Positions 8,089 to 16,384 of a stretch of 30,309 nucleotides of DNA are shown one piece after another; the stretch's first letter is position 1; the number at the start of each line of letters is the position of its first letter. The notes beneath the pieces were generated by a model that made no database searches, was not told the origin of the DNA, and was given only the letters and a program-made list of their open reading frames with translations. The position numbers and the translations under genes are program-made. Source of the DNA: Syntrophus sp964555065 (GTDB lineage Bacteria > Desulfobacterota > Syntrophia > Syntrophales > Syntrophaceae); NCBI GenBank assembly GCA_964555065.1, contig CAZKRB010000038.1:1-30309 (forward strand), in the 5' to 3' direction.

Positions 8089-8909
8089 GCCGGATCTTCC
8101 CCGGAGCTCCTGACGCTCTCGATCGACAGGAGAACCTCCCGGAGCTCCCCGTCACTGAGCTGAAGCCGTTCAAAGGCGGGAGGAGAGACGGCGGGGACAA
8201 GGGCGTCTCCGGCGTAACCGCAGCCCATAGCCCGCGTCAGAATGTCCGCCACGTGGACGATGGCCGTCTCCAGGGGGGCATTGACCGCCAGGTGCGGCTT
8301 GTGGTGGAAGGCGATGATTTCCGTCAGGTTCGGGGGAAACCGCCACTTTTCAGCCAGCCACTGGCCCACCGCCGCATGGCTTTCGGAAAACCGGGCCTTT
8401 TCGGCCTCAAAGATCAGCATTTCGTCTTTTTTCGCCGTCTCCAGGACTGCGGCATACTCCTCGTGAAACTCAAGCAGCAGGATCACCTTGCCGATATCGT
8501 GAAGCAGGCCCGCCACGGATACATCTTCCAGATTCTTCAGCCCTTTGATGCCGGCAATGTGCCGCGCCGCCATGGCGCACCCGAGGGAATGCTCCCGCAG
8601 ACCGCTCATCACCGTCTGCATCAGCTCCAGGACTGTCACCCCCATCAGCAGGCCCTTGATCACATTGAACCCCAGGAGGGTCACCGCATGGGAAACGGAG
8701 GAAATCCTGCCGGGGAAACCGAAGATGGCGGAGTTGACCATCTTCAGGATCCTGCTGGTCAGCGCCGGATCACTGGCGATAAAGCTGCTGATCTCGCCGA
8801 GGGACATCTTAGGATTGCCGATGATTTTGCCCAGACGTTTGACGACCTCGGGAATCGTGGGCAGCATATCGATCCGCTCAATCCGGTGGCGCAATATCCT
8901 CACATCCAT
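8082..8909 (-). CDS. HDOD domain signalling protein
   Basis: A 275-residue HDOD protein. The segment MLPTIPEVVKRLGKII and the DPALTSRILKMVNSA motif at about 47-61 are characteristic of the HDOD family. An HD-like pair is present in LLHDIGK (residues 135-141), although the complete metal-dependent phosphodiesterase set of HD-GYP proteins is not evident. HDOD proteins usually act as non-catalytic partners of c-di-GMP, chemotaxis or two-component systems. It is the fifth gene of the minus-strand signalling operon and overlaps the following receiver-GGDEF gene by 7 bases. AGGG lies about 7 bases before the ATG. Confidence 0.93.
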   Translation of the reverse strand: MDVRILRHRIERIDMLPTIPEVVKRLGKIIGNPKMSLGEISSFIASDPALTSRILKMVNSAIFGFPGRISSVSHAVTLLGFNVIKGLLMGVTVLELMQTVMSGLREHSLGCAMAARHIAGIKGLKNLEDVSVAGLLHDIGKVILLLEFHEEYAAVLETAKKDEMLIFEAEKARFSESHAAVGQWLAEKWRFPPNLTEIIAFHHKPHLAVNAPLETAIVHVADILTRAMGCGYAGDALVPAVSPPAFERLQLSDGELREVLLSIESVRSSGEDPAW

Positions 8910-8970
8910 GAAATGACCCTGACCTCCTTCGGGAAGGCCGCTTCACCCTTCACGGGCGCTCCCTGGATCC

Positions 8971-9276
8971 TTACGTTTCCGAAGTTGTTTCCCTGAGGTG
9001 CTCTTCAACAAGCCGCTTCAGCCGCTTCATGTGGGGTTGCCGCTCCACGAAACGGAACCTGGCCTCGAGCTTTTCAAGCTGCTGCTCCAGCGATTCGGCC
9101 GAGTCGGTGCGGCCGACGATCTGGATGACGCCGGGAGCAGCCATGGCTCGGATCCGCTCAATGTAATCCTCCGTCAGCTCCGTTCCCTCGCCGAAGAGGG
9201 TCATGCCGTTTTTCATCACGATCGGTCTGGCCAGGATCATTCCCGGTTCCAGTTGACTGGAATCCACTGTGCGCAT
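8971..9276 (-). CDS. Small protein resembling the N-terminal module of HD-GYP proteins
   Basis: The 101-residue protein has no clear full-length family that I recognise. Its N-terminal 50 residues (SSQLEPGMILARPI, then GEGTELTEDYIERI) follow the L-PGM-LA ... G-T-LT-E-I-R-I pattern often seen just before HD-GYP domains. The rest is a charged amphipathic helix (about 60-95) that could form a coiled coil. No HD-GYP domain follows. It lies between a stand-alone receiver and an HDOD gene, so an adaptor role is possible but unproven. The start at 9276 was chosen because GGAGGAG lies about 9 bases upstream. Two earlier in-frame ATGs (9285 and 9315) sit too close to their purine-rich sequence. Confidence 0.72.
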   Translation of the reverse strand: MRTVDSSQLEPGMILARPIVMKNGMTLFGEGTELTEDYIERIRAMAAPGVIQIVGRTDSAESLEQQLEKLEARFRFVERQPHMKRLKRLVEEHLRETTSET

Positions 9277-9382
9277 GAACTTCATCTCCTCCAGACGCCG
9301 TTCCCCGCCGACCATCCCCTCCCTGCGGGAAGCCGGGGACCGGCGACCAGCCGGGCCGCCCTTCCGCCCGGAACGGGAAGGT

Positions 9383-9772
9383 TCATCCCTTGTCGCTTGA
9401 GGGCCTCTCCCTTAACAGTTCGTCCACGGCCTCCATCATATCCTGCAGCGCGAAGGGTTTATGCAGCGTCCGATGCGCTCCCAGCACGCGGGCCAGATTC
9501 AGAAATTCCCTCGGCCCGATGCGGCTGCCGCCGGAGATGGCGATGATCTTGACTGCCGGAAACTCCCGCCGCAGGGCCATGATGGTTTCGATACCATCCA
9601 TCTCCGGCATGATGATGTCCGTGATCACAAGCTCTGCCGGCGTTTGTCGCTGCATCTCCATGGCTGACCGGCCATTCGCCGCCTCAATCACTTCATGACC
9701 GGTCCATTCCAGAAACTCTTTCAGGACAGACCGCAGATGGTCGTCGTCTTCAGCCACAAGAATCCGCGACAT
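9383..9772 (-). CDS. Stand-alone response regulator receiver (CheY-like)
   Basis: The 129-residue protein is one complete receiver domain. It has the acidic pocket EDDD at residues 8-11, phosphoacceptor D52 in VITDIIMPEMDG, the Ser of AISGG and the conserved Lys of LHKPF. No output domain follows. Its start lies 23 bases inside the end of the upstream hybrid histidine kinase gene, indicating translational coupling. The likely role is phosphotransfer or protein-protein signalling with that kinase and perhaps with the downstream HDOD protein. Confidence 0.95.
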   Translation of the reverse strand: MSRILVAEDDDHLRSVLKEFLEWTGHEVIEAANGRSAMEMQRQTPAELVITDIIMPEMDGIETIMALRREFPAVKIIAISGGSRIGPREFLNLARVLGAHRTLHKPFALQDMMEAVDELLRERPSSDKG

Positions 9773-11585
9773 CTTTCCTCCTCTGTAACGCCTGACCGTC
9801 CAGCACGTTTTTGATGACCTTGGCCATCGTGCTCATGATGAGCGGCTTGATCATAAATTCCCGAACCCCCAACTGCCTCGCCTTTTCCTCAACAATCTGC
9901 TCGCTGAAACCCGTGCAGAGGATGATCGGGATATCCGACCGGAGATCCAGCAGCTCTTTGGCTAAATCGATCCCGGTCATGTTGGGCATGTTCAGGTCGG
10001 TAATGACCAGATCAAAGTGCTCCGGCTGGGCGCGAAAGGCCTCCAGAGCCTCGACGCTGCTCGTTCGCGCCACCACCTCATAGCCCAGGCGGGTGAGAAC
10101 CTGGTCGCCGATCCGGACCAGAAACTCTTCGTCATCCACGAACAGGATGCGCCCCTGCCCCCGGGGAATCCGATCCGCAACGGGGTGCTCTTCCTGCCGG
10201 GGTTCAATCGCCGGAATCAGAACGCGGAACCGGGTTCCCTTGCCCAGATGGCTCTCCAAGTCAATGGTTCCCTTGAGATCCTTGACGATTCCATAAACCA
10301 TGGCCAATCCCATCCCCGTGCCTTCCCCCGGCTTCTTGGTCGTAAAGAAGGGGTCGAAGATCCGGTCCTGTATCAGGGGATCGATGCCGTGTCCCGTATC
10401 TTCCACGGACAGCTCGACATAGGGACCGGGCAAAAGGGTCGGATAGGAAAGAGCGGTATTCAGATCGACCACGGCATTGGCCAGGGTGACGACGAGTTCC
10501 CCTCCCCGCTCCTGCATGGCGTGTGCCGCGTTGGTGCAGAGATTCATGAGGATCTGATGAATGCGCGCCGGTTCGGCGATGACCATGTCCAAGGCGGCTT
10601 CATTCTTGAACATGATGTCAATCATGGTGGGAATCGACATCCGGAGCAGCTTGACGACTTCCTTGACGATCGGGGCGACCTTGAGCGGAATGGGATCGCT
10701 TTCCGTCTGACGGCTGAAGGCCAGAATCTGGTTGACCATCTCGACAGCCCGGCGCTGCGCCTTGAGCGAATGTTTCAGATTCGTGTAAGCCGGACTTCCC
10801 CGCGGCGTATCCAGCAGAGCCAGTTCCGTGAACCCCATGATTCCGCCCAGGATGTTGTTGAAGTCATGGGCGATGCCGCCGGCCAGCGTTCCGATCGCTT
10901 CCATCTTCTGTGCCTGCTGAAGCATCTGCTCCAGTTGCCGGCGGCTTTCTTCCGCCTGTTTCCGCCTGGCGATGTCCAACTGGAGCTGTTCGTTGACGCG
11001 GGCCAGTTCTGCGGTCCGCTCGTCCACCAGACGCTCCATCTGCTCCGTCGTGTCGAAGAGCGTCTCTTCCAGCTGTCGGCGTTTTGTGACATCCAGGATG
11101 ATATCTTGATAATGAGTCGTCACTCCCATTCCATTCCGGATGGCGACGGCTCGATCCTCCACCCAGCGCGTTTCGCCTGCCCTCGTGAAAATCCGGTATT
11201 CCTGGGTGAATGTATCCATCCCCCGGACGTCATACTCTTTCCGCTCCCTCTCCAGGCGGGGAATTTCATCGGGATGAATGATTGCCGCCCAGGATAACTC
11301 CCCCTCGAGGAATTCTTTCTGGGTATAGCCAAACTGGGCCAAATTGCCGCAGACAAGCTCCACCGTCCAGCCACCGGCCCGGCGCCACAGGAAAAATGCC
11401 GCCGGACTCCGGTCGACAATGGTTTCCAAATTCTGGAGCCTGTTGCGGGCTTCCAGAAGCTCCTTCCGGATCTGTCCCATTTCACTTTCCATCAGGTCCG
11501 GCAGCATCGGTTGCCGGAATTGGAAATTCCTGTTCCCCGTCCGCAGCATTGCCGCATGATTCATTACATCCCTGTCAAGGTCCAT
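9750..11585 (-). CDS. Hybrid PAS histidine kinase with C-terminal receiver
   Basis: The 611-residue protein has no obvious membrane segment. Domain order: a short coiled coil (about 36-58); a PAS/PAC sensor (about 55-175, with EYRIFTRAGETRWVED); a coiled coil; HisKA with phospho-acceptor H240 in GGIAHDFNNIL; an HATPase domain with NLCTNAAHAM, DTGHGI and the GTGMGLAMVYGI loop; then a receiver with acidic pocket VDDEE and D530 in VITDLNMP, ending in IKPL. Autophosphorylated H240 would pass phosphate to D530 and perhaps to the separate receiver encoded next. The signal sensed by PAS is unknown. It starts 55 bases after the stop of the metallo-hydrolase gene and overlaps the receiver gene by 23 bases. 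Confidence 0.95.
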   Translation of the reverse strand: MDLDRDVMNHAAMLRTGNRNFQFRQPMLPDLMESEMGQIRKELLEARNRLQNLETIVDRSPAAFFLWRRAGGWTVELVCGNLAQFGYTQKEFLEGELSWAAIIHPDEIPRLERERKEYDVRGMDTFTQEYRIFTRAGETRWVEDRAVAIRNGMGVTTHYQDIILDVTKRRQLEETLFDTTEQMERLVDERTAELARVNEQLQLDIARRKQAEESRRQLEQMLQQAQKMEAIGTLAGGIAHDFNNILGGIMGFTELALLDTPRGSPAYTNLKHSLKAQRRAVEMVNQILAFSRQTESDPIPLKVAPIVKEVVKLLRMSIPTMIDIMFKNEAALDMVIAEPARIHQILMNLCTNAAHAMQERGGELVVTLANAVVDLNTALSYPTLLPGPYVELSVEDTGHGIDPLIQDRIFDPFFTTKKPGEGTGMGLAMVYGIVKDLKGTIDLESHLGKGTRFRVLIPAIEPRQEEHPVADRIPRGQGRILFVDDEEFLVRIGDQVLTRLGYEVVARTSSVEALEAFRAQPEHFDLVITDLNMPNMTGIDLAKELLDLRSDIPIILCTGFSEQIVEEKARQLGVREFMIKPLIMSTMAKVIKNVLDGQALQRRKDVADSCG

Positions 11586-11640
11586 CTCCGATCCCCACTG
11601 CTTTTGTGTCCGGTGAGTCGAGTCCTTTCCGCCGACCGTT

Positions 11641-12480
11641 CTAAAGATTGATTTCCATTTCCTGATTCAGGGCGAAGCAGTCCAATCGGCGCCCGCCTGA
11701 ATCGATTCGACGGCGGCAGTCCTCCACCATCCCATCCAGGTCCGCATCGGTGCGTTCCTGGTTGTGATGGAACAGCCCCAGCCGCGCGGCGCCTGCATCC
11801 AGGGCGAGGCGCAGGGCATCGGGATAGGCGGTATGCCCCCATGACTTTTTCAGGGGATAATCCTTTTCCCCGTATTCCGCATCATGGATGAGCAGATCCG
11901 CCCCTTGGGCAAAGCGGCAATACGCTCCATAGCTCAATCCGCCCGGATGGGGGTGCATCAGCTCATTGTCCGTCAGAAAGACGAAACTTTTTCCATTTTC
12001 TTCGAAACGGTAGCCGATCCCCCCGTTGGGGTGGCTCAGGGCGATGGTCGTCACCCGCATGGCTCCGATTTCGAAGGGGACAAGACAGGATTCATGATAG
12101 GTCAGACCCGCATGGACATCGGCAAGGGAAAGGGGAAAATTCGGGGGCATCATGATGCGGGAAACAATCTGCTGGATGGAACTCTGGGCAAAGGGGCAGC
12201 CGAAAAAGGTGATCCGGGTATCCTCGTGGTAAATCGGCTTGAAAAAAGGGAAGCCGATGAGGTGATCCCAGTGAGCATGGGTAAACAGGAGGGTGTATTC
12301 AAAGCGGCCTTCCGCCAGCAGTCGGTTGCCCAGCCGCCGGATCCCTGAGCCGGCGTCGATGATGACGACCTGGTCCTCCTGAGTCCGGATCTCGATGCAG
12401 GTCGTGTCGCCACCGTACCTCAGGTATTCATTTCCGGACACGGGGATAGAACCTCTTGCCCCCCAGCACCGCACAATCAT
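11641..12480 (-). CDS. MBL-fold metallo-hydrolase, cyclic-nucleotide-phosphodiesterase-like
   Basis: The 279-residue protein opens CWGARGSIPVSG, and then has YGGDTTC and THAHWDH (residues 67-73). Further His/Asp residues occur in ALSHPNGG, FLTDNE and LLIHDAEY. This pattern belongs to the metallo-beta-lactamase group related to class II cyclic-nucleotide phosphodiesterases and RNase Z, often found with signalling domains. Its position as first gene of an operon with a histidine kinase, receivers, HDOD and GGDEF genes suggests a role in small-molecule signalling. The substrate is unknown; a cyclic nucleotide or another phosphoester is an inference. It is soluble with no signal peptide. Confidence 0.85.
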   Translation of the reverse strand: MIVRCWGARGSIPVSGNEYLRYGGDTTCIEIRTQEDQVVIIDAGSGIRRLGNRLLAEGRFEYTLLFTHAHWDHLIGFPFFKPIYHEDTRITFFGCPFAQSSIQQIVSRIMMPPNFPLSLADVHAGLTYHESCLVPFEIGAMRVTTIALSHPNGGIGYRFEENGKSFVFLTDNELMHPHPGGLSYGAYCRFAQGADLLIHDAEYGEKDYPLKKSWGHTAYPDALRLALDAGAARLGLFHHNQERTDADLDGMVEDCRRRIDSGGRRLDCFALNQEMEINL

Positions 12481-12614
12481 CGCCGTTTCACTCCCGAGCC
12501 GGATGAAGTATGGATTCGTTTAAAAATTGAATCTCTTAAGCGCCTTCTTTGCTTCGTGAATTTTGAATTTCCATATCAGCGCAGAAAAAATATTGCCATT
12601 AAAAAAACGCCGGT

Positions 12615-14471
12615 CTAGCCCTTTAGATCTCCACCTTTCCCCAGAACGGCCAGGGCGATTTCCACGTTGTTCAGGGGTGCGGAAACCTGGAACCCGGCCA
12701 CCCGGTCCTGGATCCGTGCACAGATTTCCCGGGCGATCTCGATCCCGGCGCGCCGGCCCTCTTCAACCGTTTCACAGGCGGCCATGCGGCGGAGAATATC
12801 CTGCGGCACGACCACCCCCGGCACTTCGTTGTTCATGAATTCCGCATTCCGGTAGCTCAACAGCGGCCAGACGCCCGCCACCACGGGAATCCGCTTCGGA
12901 TGCTGCTCCACCCGGTCCAGGAAGCGGAAGAGGGCCTCCACATCGAAGACCGGCTGGGTTATGGCAAACTCGGCGCCGGCCTCGATTTTCTGGAAGTAAC
13001 GGTCGATCTCCCGCTCCAGATCAACCGCGCAGGGATTCGCCCCCACGCCGATCAGGATGCCCGTGGGAGGATCGACGGGGCCGCCGCCGATATCCCAGCC
13101 GGAATTCAGATTATGGACCACCGCCGTCAGTCCGATGGCATCCACATCAAAGACTCCCGTGGCTTCCGGACAGTTGCCCAGTTTGGGCGGATCGCCGGTG
13201 ATGATCAGGTAGTTGGCCAGCCCCACGGCATATCCCCCCAGCAGATCGCTCTGCATGCCGATCAGGTTCCGGTCGCGGCAGCAGTAATGGACCACCGGCT
13301 CGATGCCCACTTCCCTGAGGATGACCAGGGCCGTGATCATGGGCGAAACCCGTGCGGTGGCCCGGGGTCCGTCGGGAATGTTGATGGCGTCGATCCCCGC
13401 TTCATGGCACCGGCGCACCTTGTCCAGCATGCTGCTGAAATCACTCGCCCGGGGGGGAAGGATTTCCACAGAGGTCACCTTCTGCCCGGAATACAGCTTC
13501 GACGCCAGGCGGGATTTCTCCGCAGTGGGAATCCCGGCCCGCTGCGCTGGAGCCGGTTCGCGGGATGCCACTTCAATGTGCTTCCGGACGCCGCTGAGTC
13601 CACGGACAGCCCGCACCGCATTGGCAATATGCGCGGGGTGAACGCCGCAGCAGCCGCCGATCCCGCGCACCCCCAGTTCAATGAATTTTTTGGCGTATTC
13701 GGTAAAATATTCGGGATTGGCCAGGTAGAGGGTCCGCCCCCCAACCGCCCGCGGCATTCCGGCATTGGGCATGACCACCACCGGTTTTCCCGTCACCGGC
13801 AGAACCCTCAGGAGGGCCTCGTAGATCCCTGCCGGTCCCGTACCGCAGTTGAGGCCGATGGCATCCACATGGGGATCGGCCTCCAGCGCGGCCGCCATCT
13901 TTTCCGCCGGCGTTCCAGCCGCCGTCTCCCCCTCGTCGTCCACAGCAAAGGAGGCCAACACGGGAACCTCCCACTCCCGGGCGATCCGGGCGGCCACCTG
14001 CAGCTCTCTCAAATCGCTGAACGTCTCCAGGAGGAGCAGGTCCACGCCCTCCTCGGCGAGGGCCGCCATCTGCTCCTGGAAAGCCGTCTCGACTTCGGTG
14101 ATTTCGCGCCCGGTGAGCACCTGCCCTCCCTGGGTACAGGGCCCAACGGAACCGGCAACATAGAGTGTCGCGCCGGCCGCCTGACGGGCAAGCCTTGCCG
14201 CGGCGCGGTTGATCTCCGCCGCCTTTTCCGCCAGGCCGTAAGGCCGGAGCTTGATCCGATTGGCGCCGAAGGAATTGGTTTCCAGAACCTCCGCCCCGGC
14301 CTGGGCATACTGTTCATGAATTTCCCGAACCAATCCGGGACTGGTCAGGCAAAGCTCATCGTAACAGGTTTGAATGAAAACCCCTTTTTCATAGATCATC
14401 GTCCCCATCGCCCCGTCGAAAATCAGCGGGGTTTCAGCCAGCCGGGAAAGGATATTCTGCAATGCACTCAT
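12615..14471 (-). CDS. Bifunctional homocysteine S-methyltransferase / methylenetetrahydrofolate reductase
   Basis: The 618-residue fusion has an N-terminal homocysteine S-methyltransferase domain (about 1-300) with the three zinc cysteines C209 (GLNCGTG), C274 and C275 (GGCCGVHP). A C-terminal methylene-THF reductase barrel (about 325-610) follows, beginning KVTSVEILPPRASDF and containing the TARVSPMITALVI and EFAITQPVF segments. It could make 5-methyl-THF and transfer the methyl group to homocysteine, as in YitJ-type proteins. No cobalamin-binding domain is present, so the methyl donor of the first half (methyl-THF, or another donor such as S-methylmethionine) is not settled. GAGGTGG precedes the ATG. 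The leader between this gene and the helicase is rich in inverted repeats. Confidence 0.92.
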   Translation of the reverse strand: MSALQNILSRLAETPLIFDGAMGTMIYEKGVFIQTCYDELCLTSPGLVREIHEQYAQAGAEVLETNSFGANRIKLRPYGLAEKAAEINRAAARLARQAAGATLYVAGSVGPCTQGGQVLTGREITEVETAFQEQMAALAEEGVDLLLLETFSDLRELQVAARIAREWEVPVLASFAVDDEGETAAGTPAEKMAAALEADPHVDAIGLNCGTGPAGIYEALLRVLPVTGKPVVVMPNAGMPRAVGGRTLYLANPEYFTEYAKKFIELGVRGIGGCCGVHPAHIANAVRAVRGLSGVRKHIEVASREPAPAQRAGIPTAEKSRLASKLYSGQKVTSVEILPPRASDFSSMLDKVRRCHEAGIDAINIPDGPRATARVSPMITALVILREVGIEPVVHYCCRDRNLIGMQSDLLGGYAVGLANYLIITGDPPKLGNCPEATGVFDVDAIGLTAVVHNLNSGWDIGGGPVDPPTGILIGVGANPCAVDLEREIDRYFQKIEAGAEFAITQPVFDVEALFRFLDRVEQHPKRIPVVAGVWPLLSYRNAEFMNNEVPGVVVPQDILRRMAACETVEEGRRAGIEIAREICARIQDRVAGFQVSAPLNNVEIALAVLGKGGDLKG

Positions 14472-14500
14472 CGTACCACCTCGGAAATTAAGCTGGTTTC

Positions 14501-14529
14501 TCCATACCGTTTTTCCCCCGGCCTGTAAA
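14501..14529 (-). promoter_or_regulatory. Candidate promoter for the homocysteine methyltransferase/MTHFR gene
   Basis: On the minus strand TTTACA (14524-14529) and TATGGA (14501-14506) are 17 bases apart and lie immediately after the hairpin/T-run at 14531-14566. The -35 matches five of six consensus positions, but the -10 only three. Transcription would start about 20-25 bases before the ATG. Confidence 0.25.
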
Positions 14530-14530
14530 A

Positions 14531-14566
14531 TAAAAAAGCCTTGCGTTTTATTCCGAAAGAACGCAG
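14531..14566 (-). terminator. Rho-independent terminator-like hairpin between helicase and methyltransferase genes
   Basis: On the minus strand TGCGTT (14565-14560) pairs with AACGCA (14547-14542) around a 12-base loop. A six-base T-run (14537-14532) follows and leads into further T-rich sequence. It could terminate the upstream helicase transcript or act as an attenuator in the methyltransferase leader. The hairpin GCGG/CCGC that overlaps its 5' side could compete with it. Confidence 0.55.
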
Positions 14567-14695
14567 CGGTAAGGAGCCGCAGCCATAGGGTCTGGCCTGC
14601 CGAGTCATCCGGATCAGAGCCGGCCTTGCTGAAAAAAAGGAAGGGAAGCGGGAAGAGCGGGTGACAGGAGGCATGACGATCTGCAAGAGAGTTTT

Positions 14696-14746
14696 CCAGG
14701 GACCCGCATTCAAAGGGGTGTTCTGAAGAAATCCCTGGAATGCGGG
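14696..14746. repeat. Permuted inverted repeat (two interleaved stems)
   Basis: CCAGGGA (14696-14702) complements TCCCTGG (14732-14738), and the directly adjoining CCCGCATT (14703-14710) complements AATGCGGG (14739-14746). The order is stem A, stem B, A', B'. With no linker between A and B or A' and B', the two hairpins are likely to be mutually exclusive. The element begins 22 bases downstream of the helicase stop codon. Confidence 0.7.
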
Positions 14747-14768
14747 CAGATGATCTTGAGCGATAAAT

Positions 14769-16358
14769 TTATTCGCTTTCCCCGGCGGATTCGCCGCCTT
14801 CCGGTGGATTTGAAGCGTTTCTGCGGGAGGATTGCCGTCGCCGCCGCTTCTTTTTTTCTCCAGCAACGGCTCCGGAGTCGGAGTCGGAATCGGAATCGGA
14901 ACGCTTTGGGGAATCCGTTGTCGGCTGCAGTTCGGGCGGCTGGGGGGGAGGGGTGTTCAGGGTTGTCTGGTAAAAATCATCGATCAACATGGCGATCAGG
15001 GCCATTTCATCTTCGTTGTGGAGCAGGCTCCGGACCAGCGGCAGGAAGCGCTCCATGTGCTCCACCTGGAGCCGGTCGCGCATTCTCACCTTCGCCTCCA
15101 GCAGGGCGGTCACGCGCTGGGAGACGATGGTTTCCAGCTCCTCATCATCGGGCAGGGTCCGTTCCTGAAGTTCGATATTAAAGGACTTTGCAATGTCCCG
15201 CAGCCGGAACTGCTCCATGCCGGCGACGAGTGTAATGGCCGTGCCGCTGGCACCCGCGCGGCCGGTCCGGCCCGCCCGGTGGATATAGGCCTCGGGATCT
15301 TCCGGGGGTTCATACTGAATGACGTGGGACAGATCGGGGATGTCGATGCCGCGCGCGGCCACATCCGTCGCCACCAGAAAGCGGAGATATCCGCTCTTGA
15401 TCCGCGCCATGACCTTTTCCCGGGCTTTCTGGGTCAACTCGGAACTCAGCTCATCGGCGTCGTATCCGAACCGCTTCAGGACCACGCTCACAAAATGGAC
15501 CGTGGATTTGGTGTTACAGAAGATGATGGCCGAAACGGGATTTTCCGCTTCAATGATCCGCGCCAGGGACCTTTCCTTGCCCATCCCCGGCACCATATAA
15601 TAGGCATGCTCCGTTTCCGTCACATGAACCCGATCCCGGCTGAGACTCAACAGCTCGGGTTTCCGCAGGAACTCCCCGGCCAGGCGCAGGACGTAGGGAG
15701 GAAAGGTGGCCGAAAGAAGGTAGCCGTTAATCTCCCTGGGGATGAATTCCTGAATCCGCTTCATGTCCGGATAAAATCCCATGGAAAGCATGCGGTCCGC
15801 CTCGTCGAAGACCAGGATCGACAGTCCTTTCAAGGAGAGAGAACGCCGGATCAGGTGGTCCAGGATCCGCCCGGGCGTCCCGATGACCAGGTGCGCCCCT
15901 TTCCGGAAGGCTTCCAGTTGGTCGTTGTACCCGACGCCGCCGTAGGCCACGGCGGCCCGGATTCCGGAATCGCCGCTCAGAAGCAGGGCTTCCTTCGAGA
16001 CCTGCAGGGCCAGCTCCCGCGTGGGGACCAGAACGAGGGCCTGGCAGAAGGCCTTCGACGGATCGATGCGTTCGAGAATTGGCAGGATATAGGCGCCCGT
16101 CTTTCCGCTGCCGGTTTTCGACTGGATCATGAGATCCCTCCCGGCCAGGATATAGGGCATCGCCTTTTCCTGGACATCCATCAGGGAAGTCCACCCGGCG
16201 CGGGTCGCGGCGGCCTGCATGCGCGGGGGAAGCTGCTCCAGAAGGACGCCCGCCAGGGCATCGGTGGGCTCCAGGATCGGTTCTTCCGGGGGATGATTGG
16301 GTTTGCTGTTTTCAGGCTCTGTCGATTCCGGCTCAGAATGGTTCTCTGTGGGTTCCAT
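14769..16358 (-). CDS. DEAD-box ATP-dependent RNA helicase
   Basis: The 529-residue protein has the DEAD-box set in order: Q-motif glutamine (VQEKAMP, about 63), Walker A TGSGKT (about 82-87), PTRELA, TPGR, DEAD (185-188), SAT (216-218), then the second RecA domain with VATDVAARGIDIP and HRAGRTGRAG. An acidic N-terminal region rich in Glu and Pro precedes the core. The C-terminal tail holds a Ser-Asp repeat, a KKKRRRR patch and an acidic end. It probably remodels structured RNA or ribosome precursors. The Met at 16358 is preferred over 16364 because AAGGA lies five bases upstream, whereas it touches the earlier ATG. Confidence 0.95.
   Translation of the reverse strand: MEPTENHSEPESTEPENSKPNHPPEEPILEPTDALAGVLLEQLPPRMQAAATRAGWTSLMDVQEKAMPYILAGRDLMIQSKTGSGKTGAYILPILERIDPSKAFCQALVLVPTRELALQVSKEALLLSGDSGIRAAVAYGGVGYNDQLEAFRKGAHLVIGTPGRILDHLIRRSLSLKGLSILVFDEADRMLSMGFYPDMKRIQEFIPREINGYLLSATFPPYVLRLAGEFLRKPELLSLSRDRVHVTETEHAYYMVPGMGKERSLARIIEAENPVSAIIFCNTKSTVHFVSVVLKRFGYDADELSSELTQKAREKVMARIKSGYLRFLVATDVAARGIDIPDLSHVIQYEPPEDPEAYIHRAGRTGRAGASGTAITLVAGMEQFRLRDIAKSFNIELQERTLPDDEELETIVSQRVTALLEAKVRMRDRLQVEHMERFLPLVRSLLHNEDEMALIAMLIDDFYQTTLNTPPPQPPELQPTTDSPKRSDSDSDSDSGAVAGEKKKRRRRQSSRRNASNPPEGGESAGESE
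14874..14903. repeat. Hexanucleotide tandem repeat inside the helicase gene
   Basis: About five units of GGAGTC/GGAATC in tandem (plus-strand view) encode the Ser-Asp repeat in the helicase tail. Units differ at one position, so the array is imperfect. Confidence 0.75.
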
Positions 16359-16384
16359 GGGCATCCTTGCAAAGTGATTTCATC

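Noticed and set aside
10017..11297. A 426-codon open frame on the plus strand
   Set aside because: Antisense to the hybrid histidine kinase; it has no recognisable domain.
12900..14528. A 542-codon open frame on the plus strand
   Set aside because: Antisense shadow of the homocysteine methyltransferase/MTHFR gene; composition is rich in His, Arg and Gly with no motif.
14472..14768. SAM, SAH, THF or cobalamin riboswitch before the methyltransferase/MTHFR gene
   Set aside because: Conserved core sequences of these riboswitches were not found by eye; only simple hairpins are seen. A covariance-model search would settle it.
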